Assembly (NCBI GenBank): GCA_964619675.1
Contig: CAZUEO010000010.1
Span: 1 to 60,334, forward strand
Source: JAPLMW01 sp964619675
GTDB lineage: Bacteria > Planctomycetota > Phycisphaerae > Sedimentisphaerales > UBA12454
Direction of reading: 5' to 3'
DNA length: 60,334 nt
Shown here: positions 9,521-19,496 of the stretch, piece by piece
How the letters are laid out: every line of letters begins with the position of its first letter
How positions within the stretch are numbered: the first letter of the stretch is position 1
Made by a program: the position numbers and the translations under genes
Notes under the pieces: model-generated
What the model saw: only the letters and a program-made list of their open reading frames with translations
What the model was told of the DNA's origin: nothing
Database searches by the model: none

Positions 9521-10855
9521 ATGGAAGCGAAAAAAACAATTCTAACTGTATTGCTGACGGTTGGCGGGGCCTTATCATCTGTTGCATTTGCCTATTCCGG
9601 CGGGTCGGGGACGCCGACCGACCCATACCAAATCGCCATGAAAACAGATTTGCTGCAATTGGCGGCTGATACCAATGATTACAACAAATGCTTTATCCTG
9701 ACGGCGGATGTCAATATGGAAGAGCAGGTCTGGACAAAGGCAATTATTGCTGAAGATACCAGTATTGGCAGTGGTTTTCAGGGGACGGCCTTTACGGGAC
9801 AATTTGACGGCAACGGTCATAAAATCACAAATTTTACAATCAACGGTGGATGGAATGATTTCCTTGGTTTATTTGGCTGTATTGACTCAGGCAGCTCGGT
9901 GAAGAATCTAGGCTTGGAGAGCTTTGCTGTCAGTGGTCATTATTATGTCGGTGGGCTGGCGGGATACAATTACTACGGTAGTATCAGCAATTGCTATTCG
10001 ACAGGTTCAGCCAGCGGTTTTAGAAGGGTCGGCGGGTTGGTGGGATGCAATGAAGGCGGTAGTATCAGCAATTGCTATGCGACAAGCGAAGTTAGCGGCC
10101 ATCAGGATAGTGGAAGTGTCGGCGGGCTGGTGGGAAACAATTACGGAAGTATCAGCGATTGCTATGCAACAGGTGCTGTCAGCTATTCTTCATCAGATTA
10201 TATTGACAGAACTGGCGGGTTGGTGGGAGTCAATACCGGCAGTATCAACAATTGCTACGCAACAGGTGCGGTGAGTGGCCTTGTGATAGCCGGTGGTCTG
10301 GTAGGCTTCAATAGCGGCAGTATCAGCAATTGCTACTCGACAGGTGTGGTATTGACAAGCAGCGAGTGGGCTTCTGCTGGCGGGCTGGTAGGTGATAATT
10401 ACGAAGAAGGAGCTATCATCAGCAACTGCTATGCGACAGGCGATGTCAACGGGGGGGCTTATGCTGGCGGGCTGGTAGCTACTAATTATAAAGGAGCTAT
10501 CAGCTATTGTTATTCGATAGGCGCTGTGAGCGGCTCTTCGTCTGTCGGCGGCTTGGTGGGAGAGAACTATGACTGCAACAGTGTAATCAGCGCTTTTTGG
10601 GATGTTAATACTTCAGGACAAACGGAAAGTGCCGGCGGAGAAGGCAAGACGACAGCAGAGATGAAAACGCTTTCAACATTTGTCTCGGCAGGCTGGGATT
10701 TTGTCGAAGTATGGGGAATTGGCAACGGCCAGACATACACTTATCTTAAGCACTTTAACGGATTCAATCCCGCGGATTTGAATTACAGTGGAACGGTCGA
10801 CTTTGTTGATTTTGCGATTTTGGCGGCGAATTGGCTTGAAGGCGCTGGTTTTTAA
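9521..10855 (+). CDS. secreted GLUG-repeat protein with dockerin-like C-terminus
   Basis: The start follows TTAAGGAG and encodes a signal peptide (MEAKKTILTVLLTVGGALSS). An entry segment GTPTDPYQIAMKTDLLQLAA is followed by about eight to ten GLUG-type repeats of the form GGLVG.N.GSISNCYATGAVSG (about residues 130-360), which build a repetitive beta structure in adhesins and surface proteins. The C-terminus DLNYSGTVDFVDFAILAANW is the planctomycete dockerin-like calcium-binding motif. Likely cell surface or exopolymer associated. A strong hairpin terminator lies 48 bases after the stop. Confidence 0.85.
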   Translation: MEAKKTILTVLLTVGGALSSVAFAYSGGSGTPTDPYQIAMKTDLLQLAADTNDYNKCFILTADVNMEEQVWTKAIIAEDTSIGSGFQGTAFTGQFDGNGHKITNFTINGGWNDFLGLFGCIDSGSSVKNLGLESFAVSGHYYVGGLAGYNYYGSISNCYSTGSASGFRRVGGLVGCNEGGSISNCYATSEVSGHQDSGSVGGLVGNNYGSISDCYATGAVSYSSSDYIDRTGGLVGVNTGSINNCYATGAVSGLVIAGGLVGFNSGSISNCYSTGVVLTSSEWASAGGLVGDNYEEGAIISNCYATGDVNGGAYAGGLVATNYKGAISYCYSIGAVSGSSSVGGLVGENYDCNSVISAFWDVNTSGQTESAGGEGKTTAEMKTLSTFVSAGWDFVEVWGIGNGQTYTYLKHFNGFNPADLNYSGTVDFVDFAILAANWLEGAGF

Positions 10856-10902
10856 TTTCATAAAGACTTAATCCGCCTTTGCTGCGGCTGTGGCGGATTG
10901 GA

Positions 10903-10936
10903 GGGCTGCCGGCAACGGCAGCCCTTTCCCTTTCGG
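10903..10936 (+). terminator. hairpin terminator after the GLUG gene
   Basis: Perfect 9-bp stem GGGCTGCCG / CGGCAGCCC with a GCAA tetraloop, followed by TTTCCCTTTC. It lies between the GLUG gene and a convergent small gene and may serve both. An AATCCGCC...GGCGGATT palindrome precedes it (10870-10900). Confidence 0.65.
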
Positions 10937-10969
10937 ATTTTATGGACTGCCGCGCTGGCAAAAATGACT

Positions 10970-11230
10970 TTATCGTAACCAATCATTGAGATTTTTTGCA
11001 AGGATTTCAACGTCGCGCTTTTGAAGGATATGCCGCGCAACTGCATCAGGGATTTTCAGCTTCTTTAGCGCTGACTCGACCTGCTTCCAAAACATCTCCT
11101 TCTTTGCGGCGGTGTCGGCAAGGTAGATTTTGCCGATGAGCTCCTGCAGGGCGGCAAGTGCAATTTTGCCCTCGTTTTTATAGTAATCCTTTATTACCTT
11201 CTTCTGATAATCACTAAATTCCCTGACCAT
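10970..11230 (-). CDS. small conserved-looking hypothetical protein
   Basis: 86 residues, charged and mostly helical (FSDYQKKVIKDYYKNEGKIA, then FWKQVESALKKLKIPDAVAR), with no signal peptide or membrane segment. I do not recognise the family. The even, soluble composition and position between gene ends with room for its own promoter make it a likely real cytoplasmic protein. It is divergent from lptD. The ribosome site is weak (AAGGC). Confidence 0.6.
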   Translation of the reverse strand: MVREFSDYQKKVIKDYYKNEGKIALAALQELIGKIYLADTAAKKEMFWKQVESALKKLKIPDAVARHILQKRDVEILAKNLNDWLR

Positions 11231-11296
11231 CTAAAAAGCCTTGTTTTCTAAACCATTATCGGACTTTGAGTTAACCTGCCCGCCGCAGCTTTATAC

Positions 11297-11314
11297 GCAG
11301 GCAGGCCTGCCTGC
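11297..11314. repeat. 18-bp perfect palindrome
   Basis: GCAGGCAGGCCTGCCTGC, in the gap between the small hypothetical gene and lptD. It belongs to the GC-rich palindromes scattered between genes in this window. Confidence 0.6.
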
Positions 11315-11435
11315 CATAGTTTCGCAAAGGCGGGTTATACCCATTATCAGTATTATTATAAAGGTTTTTTCTGGATTTGGCTGGCAGGACAGCTATAATC
11401 TCCGTCAAGACAGGATGTTAATTTAAAAAGCAGGT

Positions 11436-14400
11436 ATGCGAAATTATTTAAGTTTTCTTTTAATAGCTTTTTTGGCTGCCAATGGATTGTCGGCAAACCA
11501 GGCGCAGGAAGCGCGGGTTTCGGGGGCTGATGACCTGCATCTTCGCGGCAAAGTGATGGATAGCTTCCAAAGCTCGGACAGTGAGCATATCCTTGCCTTT
11601 ACGGAAGGCTTTGAACTTTCAATCGGCGACAACCATCTCAAAAGCGAGCAGGCCATCATCTGGCTCAGCAGTCGGATTACCGAGTACCAGGGCGTTACCA
11701 ATGTTAACTACAGGGCGAAGGTATATCTTGAGGGTGATGTTTCAATCAAGAGGGGCGCGGGTTCCAAAACCACCGACCTCGAGCTTGCTGAAACGGTTGC
11801 GGGTGGCGTCGAGTCAATGGCGGCTGAGTTTATGGTCAGCGGCGAGGTTTTTGCTACAGCAGAAAATAGAATTGAGCAGGATGTGCGCGACAGTCAGCTT
11901 TACAAAAATGCTCTTGTCGCAACAGGCAGGATTAAACCGGCACCTGCGGAAGAGCCAGCCATTACTCAAGAGACTCAAGAAGCGGCAGGAAAACCGGCAG
12001 TTTCACAGAAAAGGAAATTGACCGTTACCAAGAAAAATGTTGCTGAAGAACCTGTTGCTGAAAGAACTGTAACTAAAGCTAAAAAGCCCGGCATTCTCGG
12101 AGGCATTTTCGGTAAAGGTTCTAAAAAGCAGGCTGAGCAGCCGCAGCAGGTTAAACAGGCACCGCAGCCTGTCGCTGCACCGCCACCGCCGCCGCCAAAG
12201 TTTCAATATCCTGTCAATATCAGCGGGCTCGGCACAGAGCCGGTCAGGATAACAAATGAAACTCTGCCTGACGGAACAAACATTGCGACGATACTTAACA
12301 GATTTTATCTGTGGCAAAAGCAGGACGAGCAGGGCGGTTTGCTTGAATTTCAGGCTGATTCGGCGGTGATTTTCTATTCCCGCACCTCGGCCGGCGAGGC
12401 GGACGGCGCTGACGGTATTCTTGCAGGCAATACCGTCAAGGCGATTTATCTTCGCGGCGATATAATAACGACGGAAGGCCGGCGTACCATACGCGCCGAT
12501 GAGGCTTATCATGATTTCCAGACCAGGCAGGGCCTTGTGGTAAATGCCGTGATGCGGAATTACGACCCTTTCAGGGGCATTCCCATATATGTCAGGGCAG
12601 CCAGGCTTCGGCAGCTTTCGGAAAACAAATTTCAAGGTAATAATGTAACGTTAACGAACAGTGAATTTTATGTTCCGCGTATGGCGATGACGGTTAGTGA
12701 AGTTGTCATTACCGACACAACGGCTGTTGACGAGCAAACCGGCGAATTAGGCGACCATAGCTATGATGTCCAGATGAAGAATGTAAAGTTCAAGCTTGAC
12801 AACAGAACGGTTTTTTGGTGGCCGGGAATCAGAAGCAACCTTCAGAGGGTGGATACGGCTATTAGAAGGGCGAGTGCCGGCTACGACAGCGACTTCGGTT
12901 TGTCGCTGGAGACCGACTGGTATCTTGCACGCATTCTTGGCCTGCGCGAGTCAGCCGGCGTCGATTCCAGCTTCTTGTTCGATTATTACTCCAAAAGAGG
13001 GATAGGAATCGGTATTGCCATAGAGTATGAAAAAGACGACTACTTCGGCAATCTGGACGGTTATATTATCAACGACCACGGCAAAGACGACCTCAGCAGA
13101 GACAGGCGGAATGTTGAGCCTGTAAGATCGTTAAGAGGCAAATTCCGCTTTCGGCACAGGCATTTTTTGCCTTACAACTGGCAGCTTACGCTGGAGGCGG
13201 GTTATTTGTCGGATGAGTATTTTTATGAGTCTTATAACAGAGGCGAGTTCTTTACCAGCAAAGAGCAGGAGACTTTGATTCACCTCAAGCGTCTCAAAGA
13301 TAACTGGGCCTTTGCGATTTTAGGCAAATGGCGGATAAACGATTTTGCCGACCAGCTTGAGGAGCTGCCATCGGCGCAATATCACCTGAAGGCTCAATCG
13401 CTGTTTGGCGACAAAGTTACGCTGTATCACGACAGTTTCGTCGGCAGGTTCCGCCAGCGAATCGGCGATAATCATCGGCTGCCTATTGTTTCAGCCGAGG
13501 ATTTTACGTTCGGTATGACTCGCAGTGAGCTTGATATGCCTTTGCAGGTCGGCACTGCCAAGGTTGTGCCGTATATCGCGGGCACGTTCGGTTATGACGA
13601 CAGAAGCGGCTTTGCCCGCGGCCTTGTTACCGGCACAGGTACGGCCTTCGGCTCCAAGGACGTTTTTATCGGCGAGTTCGGCGTAAGGGCGTCGACTCAG
13701 TACTATAAAACCTTTGATGTGCATTCGGTGTTCTGGGACCTGAACGGGCTTCGTCATATTGTCAAGCCTTATGCCAGCGCCGCCATATTTGCGGAAAGTT
13801 CGGATGCCGTCGAGCAGAAGGATGTCTTTAACATCGGCATTCTGCAGCGATGGCAGACAAAACGCGGCACCGGCAGCAAGGAAAGAACCGTCGAGTGGAT
13901 GCGTTTGAATGCCAATTATACCTGGGTCGGCAATGACTCGGCCGCGCCTGTCAGGCCGGACAAGTTTATCTGGAATAATTCTCTTGTGCCGCTTTCGGCG
14001 CTTTCTGCGCCGCATATTTTCAATGGCGATTTAAACAGGCGCTATAGAATGTTCGAGACGTTTGGGATGCAGCGCGACAGCCTCAACGTTGATTACATCT
14101 GGCGGATAAGCGATACGACTGCAATCCTTAGCGATTTGAACTATGATATGACAGACAGGAATATCGAGCAGTTCAACATAGGATTTTCACGGCTCCGCTG
14201 GCCGAATCTGAGTTATTATATCGGCGCAAGATACCTCAGGAGCACCAATGTCAAAGGCGAGATAGGCTCAAATGCCTTTACCTTTGCCGCTACATACAAA
14301 ATAAATCCGCGTTACTCTATCACGCTTACTCACCAGTATGATTTTGATTACGGCAAAAGGATTGCCAGCCAGGTTACGCTTATCAGACACTATCACAGGC

Positions 14401-14546
14401 TCTTTTACGGCCTGACTTTCAGTATGGATGAATCTCTTGACAGGCAGGCGGTAGTCCTTAGTATATGGCCGGAAGGAGTCAGCGAACTGTCTATCGGCTC
14501 AAGGAGCTATATGGGTCTGGATTCGCCGCAGGAGCGCAATGATTAG
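11436..14546 (+). CDS. lptD: LptD-like outer-membrane LPS assembly protein
   Basis: 1036 residues with a signal peptide (MRNYLSFLLIAFLAANGLSA). Residues 30-180 form an OstA/LptA-like beta-jellyroll (DDLHLRGKVMD, VYLEGDVSIKRG). A charged, proline-rich linker (about 180-260, with PPPPPPK) leads to a second OstA-like part (GNTVKAIYLRGDIITTEGRR). From about residue 440 the protein is a long series of amphipathic strands typical of the LptD barrel (FDYYSKRGIGIGIAIEYEKD, HLKAQSLFGDKVTLYHDS). It would insert lipopolysaccharide into the outer leaflet. The linker and first domain are longer than in proteobacterial LptD. No Cys pair of the E. coli type is evident. Confidence 0.75.
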   Translation: MRNYLSFLLIAFLAANGLSANQAQEARVSGADDLHLRGKVMDSFQSSDSEHILAFTEGFELSIGDNHLKSEQAIIWLSSRITEYQGVTNVNYRAKVYLEGDVSIKRGAGSKTTDLELAETVAGGVESMAAEFMVSGEVFATAENRIEQDVRDSQLYKNALVATGRIKPAPAEEPAITQETQEAAGKPAVSQKRKLTVTKKNVAEEPVAERTVTKAKKPGILGGIFGKGSKKQAEQPQQVKQAPQPVAAPPPPPPKFQYPVNISGLGTEPVRITNETLPDGTNIATILNRFYLWQKQDEQGGLLEFQADSAVIFYSRTSAGEADGADGILAGNTVKAIYLRGDIITTEGRRTIRADEAYHDFQTRQGLVVNAVMRNYDPFRGIPIYVRAARLRQLSENKFQGNNVTLTNSEFYVPRMAMTVSEVVITDTTAVDEQTGELGDHSYDVQMKNVKFKLDNRTVFWWPGIRSNLQRVDTAIRRASAGYDSDFGLSLETDWYLARILGLRESAGVDSSFLFDYYSKRGIGIGIAIEYEKDDYFGNLDGYIINDHGKDDLSRDRRNVEPVRSLRGKFRFRHRHFLPYNWQLTLEAGYLSDEYFYESYNRGEFFTSKEQETLIHLKRLKDNWAFAILGKWRINDFADQLEELPSAQYHLKAQSLFGDKVTLYHDSFVGRFRQRIGDNHRLPIVSAEDFTFGMTRSELDMPLQVGTAKVVPYIAGTFGYDDRSGFARGLVTGTGTAFGSKDVFIGEFGVRASTQYYKTFDVHSVFWDLNGLRHIVKPYASAAIFAESSDAVEQKDVFNIGILQRWQTKRGTGSKERTVEWMRLNANYTWVGNDSAAPVRPDKFIWNNSLVPLSALSAPHIFNGDLNRRYRMFETFGMQRDSLNVDYIWRISDTTAILSDLNYDMTDRNIEQFNIGFSRLRWPNLSYYIGARYLRSTNVKGEIGSNAFTFAATYKINPRYSITLTHQYDFDYGKRIASQVTLIRHYHRLFYGLTFSMDESLDRQAVVLSIWPEGVSELSIGSRSYMGLDSPQERND

Positions 14547-14640
14547 CCCTAAGTCGGCTCGCGACGGTATTTGTGACCCTTTGTATTTGGAATAATCGGG
14601 CGATTGGTTTGTTTATTTTTTTAAATAAGGAATCAGGATT

Positions 14641-15591
14641 ATGGCATTAGTAGATACCAAAAAGATGTTCGAAATGGCCTACAAAAACGGTTACGCAATC
14701 GGGGCTTTCAATGTCAACAATATGGAAATCACGCAGGGCATCATCAGCGCAGTTGCAGAGAAGAAGGCTCCGCTTATCCTGCAGATTTCACGCGGTGCGA
14801 GAAAATACGCATCTATGAGCTACCTGCGGGCGATAATTGATGTTGCTGTCGCGGAAAATCCCGATATTCCCATTTGTATGCATCTCGACCACGGTGATAC
14901 GTTCGAAGTCTGCAAGCAGTGCGTTGATGACGGTTTTACATCGGTGATGATTGATGCATCACATCACCGGTTTGAGGAAAATGTCAAGATTACAAAACAG
15001 GTTGTCGAGTACGCTCACGCTCACAACGTCGTTGTCGAGGCCGAGCTGGGGCAGCTTGGCGGTATTGAAGAAGATGTCAAAGGCGTCGGCCATGATGACA
15101 TTTCGAAACATCTTACAGACCCCGACCAGGCGGTTGACTTTGTCGGCAAGACCGGCTGTGATTCTCTTGCGGTCGCCTGCGGCACAAGTCACGGCGCTTA
15201 CAAGTTCAAGGTTGAACCCAAGCTTGCTTTTGACGTAATACAAAATGTTGCCGATAAACTGCCGGGCTTTCCTCTGGTAATGCACGGCTCGAGCAGCGTT
15301 TTAAAGGAGTTCAAGGACCTTATAAATAAGTATGGCGGCAAGATGCCGGACGCGATGGGTGTGCCGGAAGAGGCCATAACGAAGGCTTCGAAGATGGCAG
15401 TCTGCAAAGTGAATATTGATACCGACCTTCGTATGGCTATGACGGCCAAGATTCGCCAGGTCTTCGCTGAGTCTCCCGCTGAATTTGACCCCCGCAAGTA
15501 TCTCGGCCCTGCCAGGGATGCGATAAAGGCGATGGTTTCACACAAACTTGATGTTCTCGGCTGCAGCGGCAAAGCGGCAGAGTGTAAATGA
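14641..15591 (+). CDS. fba: class II fructose-bisphosphate aldolase
   Basis: Cleaves fructose 1,6-bisphosphate into two triose phosphates in glycolysis, or the reverse. 316 residues, family length. Zinc and catalytic features are visible: HLDHGD at residues 81-86 (D83 catalytic, H84 metal), VEAELGQLGG (about 131-140), GTSHGAYK with H184, HGSSS near 215 and the phosphate-binding NIDTDLRMA. It is followed by a palindromic dispersed repeat and then the S41 protease gene. Confidence 0.93.
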   Translation: MALVDTKKMFEMAYKNGYAIGAFNVNNMEITQGIISAVAEKKAPLILQISRGARKYASMSYLRAIIDVAVAENPDIPICMHLDHGDTFEVCKQCVDDGFTSVMIDASHHRFEENVKITKQVVEYAHAHNVVVEAELGQLGGIEEDVKGVGHDDISKHLTDPDQAVDFVGKTGCDSLAVACGTSHGAYKFKVEPKLAFDVIQNVADKLPGFPLVMHGSSSVLKEFKDLINKYGGKMPDAMGVPEEAITKASKMAVCKVNIDTDLRMAMTAKIRQVFAESPAEFDPRKYLGPARDAIKAMVSHKLDVLGCSGKAAECK

Positions 15592-15593
15592 CG

Positions 15594-15670
15594 TAGCCAC
15601 CAAGACACTAAGACACGAAGAAAGAATGGTTTATATTGAAAAACTTTGTGCCTTTGCGCCTTTGTGGCTA
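15594..15670. repeat. palindromic dispersed repeat between fba and the protease gene
   Basis: TAGCCACCAAGACACTAAGA at the left and TTTGCGCCTTTGTGGCTA at the right are imperfect inverted copies around an AT-rich centre. Similar CCACNAAGACAC/TTTGTGGC sequences recur between genes in many environmental genomes (general knowledge). It resembles a miniature inverted-repeat element. Confidence 0.6.
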
Positions 15671-15699
15671 TCTTACTTATTTGAACCGGAAAAGTGTAA

Positions 15700-18042
15700 A
15701 TGAAAAAAAATGTAATAATTGTTTTTTTATTGTCTATTGTCATTTCAGCATCCCCTGCTGTTGCGATGTCCAAATTGAGCAGGGTTTTACAGTCGCCGCA
15801 AAAAACGTCCCCTGCTCAGCCCACAGATGCTAATACGACGGCTTTGATAAAATCTGCCGTACAGCAGATATGCGACAGCAACTTCGACAATGCCGCCAGG
15901 ACTATAAGACAGGCCGATGCAAATAATCCAAAGATTGCCGCTCTTGGGGATGTAATTTCGCAGTATAAACAAATCGAGCTTGCAAGGCAGCAGTCGCAGA
16001 AAAAGTCATTCGACGAACAGGCTGCCAAACTTGAAAAATTCAAATCGGTTTCCGAAACGAATGAACCTGAGCAGCCAAAAGTTTTTGAGGTTGTCGTCAA
16101 GTGGACTCAGGAAAACTGGCTGACCGAAGGTGAGCCTAATCTGTCTGAAATTCTTCCTGTTATTGCCGGCAGGGTTGAAAGCGAGCCCAATCTGCTGGAG
16201 GTTTTTCCGGTCATTGCCAGGGCGTATGAATTTGCCGATGAAGGACAGAAAAAGCGGATTTTGTCGGATGAGTTTGTTCAAAAAACTATAGCAGAGTCTC
16301 GCCGCCAGGCCTGCGAATTTGAGTCAAAGGGCAAATGGTTCGATTCGCTTCTTTATTGTTATAGCTGGCTGAATGTGTTCTACGAGGACGACGAAACAAT
16401 CGCTGATAAAAAGAAGGAGCTTGGGGAAAAGATTCTTATCAAATCCTCTCTTATGGATAATCCTTGTGAGACGGCCGGCGACCGCTACCAGAAGGTAAAG
16501 CCTGAAATGTTCACCCGCGGCCTTGATGTTCTTGAGTATGGTTATGTGGAGCCTTTTTACTACAGCGATATGGCTGATAAGGTATTTAGTCGTTTTCGTA
16601 ATCTTGCCGATGTATTGCGCCTTTCCGGCAGCTCCGACAGCAATGTTTCCGTTACGGCTGACTCTTCTGGTGAGAAACTGGTTGAGCCTGTTGCGGGCGG
16701 CAGAATTACGATAGACTTTTCGAGAGACAAGCTGACCGATTTTGCTGCGGGGCTCTATGCGTTGAGAAAAGATTACAGTTTCCAGCCGCTCGGCTTAAAC
16801 AGAGACCAATTCATCAAATTATTCGGCCGGATTCTTATCCTGAATTCGGAAACGATAAAGCTGCCCGAAGGGATGGTAATCCAGCATTTTTCCGAGGCGG
16901 CGTTGTCTGCGCTTGACCCGCACACGGCAATTATCTGGCCGAAAGAGAAAGAAGACTTTGAGAAAAATATGACCAATGAATTTACGGGCATAGGCGTTGA
17001 AATCTCGAAGGCTGACGGCCGGCTGCGGGCAGTAAGTTTGCTGCCCGGTACGCCGGCATATAATTCAGGTATGGATGCCGGCGATATAATAGAAGCCATC
17101 AACGGCGAAAAGACGAGAGATATGTCAATTACCTGTGCCGTCAGCAAGATTACAGGTCCCGCGGGCACAAAAGTTGTGCTTACGATTCGTCGCGACAACG
17201 AGGAGAAAACCAGTGATATTGGAATTACAAGAGCCAAAATTGTAGTGCCGACGACTCGCGGCTGGTTGAGAGATAATTCCGGCGGGTGGTTATACTTTGT
17301 TGACCCCAATTACAATATCGGTTATGTTCGCGTTACGAATTTTTCAGCTACTACCGCGGCAGACCTCGACAGGATTCTTGAGATGCTCGAAAATCAGGGT
17401 ATGCAGGCGCTAATTCTGGATTTAAGATACAACTTCGGCGGTTATCTGCAAAGCGCAGCGGAGATTACCGATATGTTTGTGAACAAGGGTGTTATGGTAA
17501 GTATGCAGCCGAGAGTGGGTCTGCCGGACTGGAAAGCCGCACATAAAAAAGGCACTCATCCGGATTATCCTCTTGTAATACTTATCAATTCGGCTTCTGC
17601 CAGCGCATCTGAAATAGTCGCAGGCGCTTTGGCAGACGAGACCTACCGCAGGGCGGTTCTGGTCGGTCAGCAAAGTTACGGCAAAGGCAGCGTTCAGACT
17701 ATTACCGGCTATCCGGGCGGCGGAGCGCAGCTGAAATACACAATGGCTTATTATCATCTGCCGGACGGCAGCAAGGTCAAAGACCGCTACGCTATGGAAA
17801 AGCTCGGCAGAAAAGACTGGGGCATAATGCCGAATGTGTTAATTGAACTCACCGGCGAGGAAATCAAAAAAATGATAGATATTCAGCGAGACAACGACGT
17901 GCTGGCTTCAGCCAGTCATGACGATAGCAAATCAAAGCTGGAGAGGCACGGCCTGACAGAAACCCTGCAGGCAGACCCTCAGCTTGATGTTGCAATTCTT
18001 GTTGCAAAAGCGAAATTAATTGAGTCGGGATTAGAGCAGTGA
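15700..18042 (+). CDS. S41-family carboxyl-terminal processing protease with PDZ domain
   Basis: 780 residues with a signal peptide (MKKNVIIVFLLSIVISASPA), so periplasmic. The first 320 residues are helical and poorly conserved. A PDZ domain follows at about residues 425-510 (FTGIGVEISKADG, PAYNSGMDAGDIIEAING), then the S41 core with LILDLRYNFGGYL, the nucleophile block NSASASASEIV (Ser about 635) and the general base in SYGKGSVQ (Lys662). Both catalytic residues are present. These enzymes clip periplasmic or outer-membrane substrates at their C-termini. The stop overlaps the lysS start by four bases, so the two are translationally coupled. Confidence 0.9.
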   Translation: MKKNVIIVFLLSIVISASPAVAMSKLSRVLQSPQKTSPAQPTDANTTALIKSAVQQICDSNFDNAARTIRQADANNPKIAALGDVISQYKQIELARQQSQKKSFDEQAAKLEKFKSVSETNEPEQPKVFEVVVKWTQENWLTEGEPNLSEILPVIAGRVESEPNLLEVFPVIARAYEFADEGQKKRILSDEFVQKTIAESRRQACEFESKGKWFDSLLYCYSWLNVFYEDDETIADKKKELGEKILIKSSLMDNPCETAGDRYQKVKPEMFTRGLDVLEYGYVEPFYYSDMADKVFSRFRNLADVLRLSGSSDSNVSVTADSSGEKLVEPVAGGRITIDFSRDKLTDFAAGLYALRKDYSFQPLGLNRDQFIKLFGRILILNSETIKLPEGMVIQHFSEAALSALDPHTAIIWPKEKEDFEKNMTNEFTGIGVEISKADGRLRAVSLLPGTPAYNSGMDAGDIIEAINGEKTRDMSITCAVSKITGPAGTKVVLTIRRDNEEKTSDIGITRAKIVVPTTRGWLRDNSGGWLYFVDPNYNIGYVRVTNFSATTAADLDRILEMLENQGMQALILDLRYNFGGYLQSAAEITDMFVNKGVMVSMQPRVGLPDWKAAHKKGTHPDYPLVILINSASASASEIVAGALADETYRRAVLVGQQSYGKGSVQTITGYPGGGAQLKYTMAYYHLPDGSKVKDRYAMEKLGRKDWGIMPNVLIELTGEEIKKMIDIQRDNDVLASASHDDSKSKLERHGLTETLQADPQLDVAILVAKAKLIESGLEQ

Positions 18043-19496
18043 CCGAACCACAGGAAACAGACAGGCTTCAGCAGCAAAGAAGAGAGAAACTTGAGCTTAT
18101 AAGAAAGCTTGGAATCGACCCTTACGGCGGCCGTTTTGACAATGTCGAATCGACGCAGTCGGTCAGGGCCAAGTTTAAAGAGAACCAGCAGCAAAAAGCT
18201 GTTTGCGCGGGAAGGATAGTGCTGCTTCGCGACATCGGCAAACTGATTTTCGTAACGCTTCGCGACAGCAGCGGCACAGTCCAGCTCGGCCTGAGTAAAA
18301 AGCTGCTCGAGGGACAATGGGAGCTGGTAAAGCTTCTCGACCTCGGCGACCTTGTCGGCGCAGAAGGACAGCTCGGCCTTACGAAGACAGGCGAGCTTAC
18401 GATATGGGTAGAAAAACTCACGATTTTTGCCAAGTCGCTGCTGCAGCCGCCTGAGAAGTTTCACGGCCTTGCCGATATCGACCTTCGCTATCGCAGACGC
18501 TACGTTGATATGTGGGCTAATCCTGATGTTATGAATATATTCAAGAAACGAATCGCGGCCATTTCGACGATTCGCAGTTTTCTGGCAGCGAAAGGATACT
18601 GTGAAGTAGAGACGCCTATGATGCAGTCGATACCCGGCGGCGCAGCGGCAAAACCGTTTATCACACATCATAACGCGCTCGACATCGATTTATATTTGCG
18701 AATCGCGCCGGAATTGTTTTTGAAGAGACTGCTGGTCGGCGGAATGGAAAAAGTTTTTGAGATAAACCGCAATTTTCGCAATGAAGGTTTAAGTACGCGT
18801 CACAATCCTGAATTTACGATGATGGAGATTTATCAGGCTTACGCCGATTATAATATAATGATGGAACTTACCGAAGAGCTTGTCGGACAGCTTGTTGAAA
18901 AACACTGCGAAGGGACGAAGATAAAATTCGGCGATTTTACAATAGATTACTGTTGCCCGTGGAAAAAAGCTTCATACAGCGATTTGCTGAAGGAATATGC
19001 CGGCTGCGATATTGGCGATATATCCGCAATTCGCAAAAAGGCCAAGTCGCTTGGCCTTGAGGAAGCGAAGAAAGCCGATGAAATCGTCATAAACGAGCTT
19101 TTTGAGACGACAGTAGAGAAAAATCTCATCAACCCGACTTTCGTGATTGACTATCCTGCGGCGCTGTGCCCTCTGACAAAGCGAAGTAAAGTAAATCCAC
19201 AATTCGCCGAGAGATTCGAGCTTTATATATGCACGATGGAGATTGCAAATGCTTATACCGAGCTGAACGACCCTGATGCGCAATATGAAAACTTTGTATC
19301 CCAGCTTAAAGGCGAGGATGAAGATGAGGACATATTCCGAAATCTTGATGAAGATTTTGTAACCGCTTTGAAGTATGGTATGCCGCCGGCAGGAGGGCTG
19401 GGCATCGGCATCGACAGGCTCATAATGGTCCTTACCGGCGCAACAAGTATAAGAGATGTCATACTGTTTCCGTTGCTGAAACCGGAGAAGATTTAA
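18039..19496 (+). CDS. lysS: lysyl-tRNA synthetase, class II
   Basis: Charges tRNA-Lys. 485 residues starting at GTG 18039, which overlaps the protease stop (GTGA). The N-terminal anticodon-binding OB fold is visible (VCAGRIVLLRDIGKLIFVTL) followed by class II motif 2 (FEINRNFRNEG with RHNPEFTMMEIYQAYADY) and motif 3 (GLGIGIDRLIM). All the usual parts are present, with no editing or fusion domain. Confidence 0.95.
   Translation: MTEPQETDRLQQQRREKLELIRKLGIDPYGGRFDNVESTQSVRAKFKENQQQKAVCAGRIVLLRDIGKLIFVTLRDSSGTVQLGLSKKLLEGQWELVKLLDLGDLVGAEGQLGLTKTGELTIWVEKLTIFAKSLLQPPEKFHGLADIDLRYRRRYVDMWANPDVMNIFKKRIAAISTIRSFLAAKGYCEVETPMMQSIPGGAAAKPFITHHNALDIDLYLRIAPELFLKRLLVGGMEKVFEINRNFRNEGLSTRHNPEFTMMEIYQAYADYNIMMELTEELVGQLVEKHCEGTKIKFGDFTIDYCCPWKKASYSDLLKEYAGCDIGDISAIRKKAKSLGLEEAKKADEIVINELFETTVEKNLINPTFVIDYPAALCPLTKRSKVNPQFAERFELYICTMEIANAYTELNDPDAQYENFVSQLKGEDEDEDIFRNLDEDFVTALKYGMPPAGGLGIGIDRLIMVLTGATSIRDVILFPLLKPEKI

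Noticed and set aside
9900..10560. CRISPR or tandem DNA repeat
   Set aside because: The periodicity is that of GLUG protein repeats; unit lengths vary and there are no constant repeats with unique spacers.
12003..12635. 210-codon minus-strand ORF
   Set aside because: It lies wholly within lptD, has a biased composition and no motif; a shadow of the real gene.
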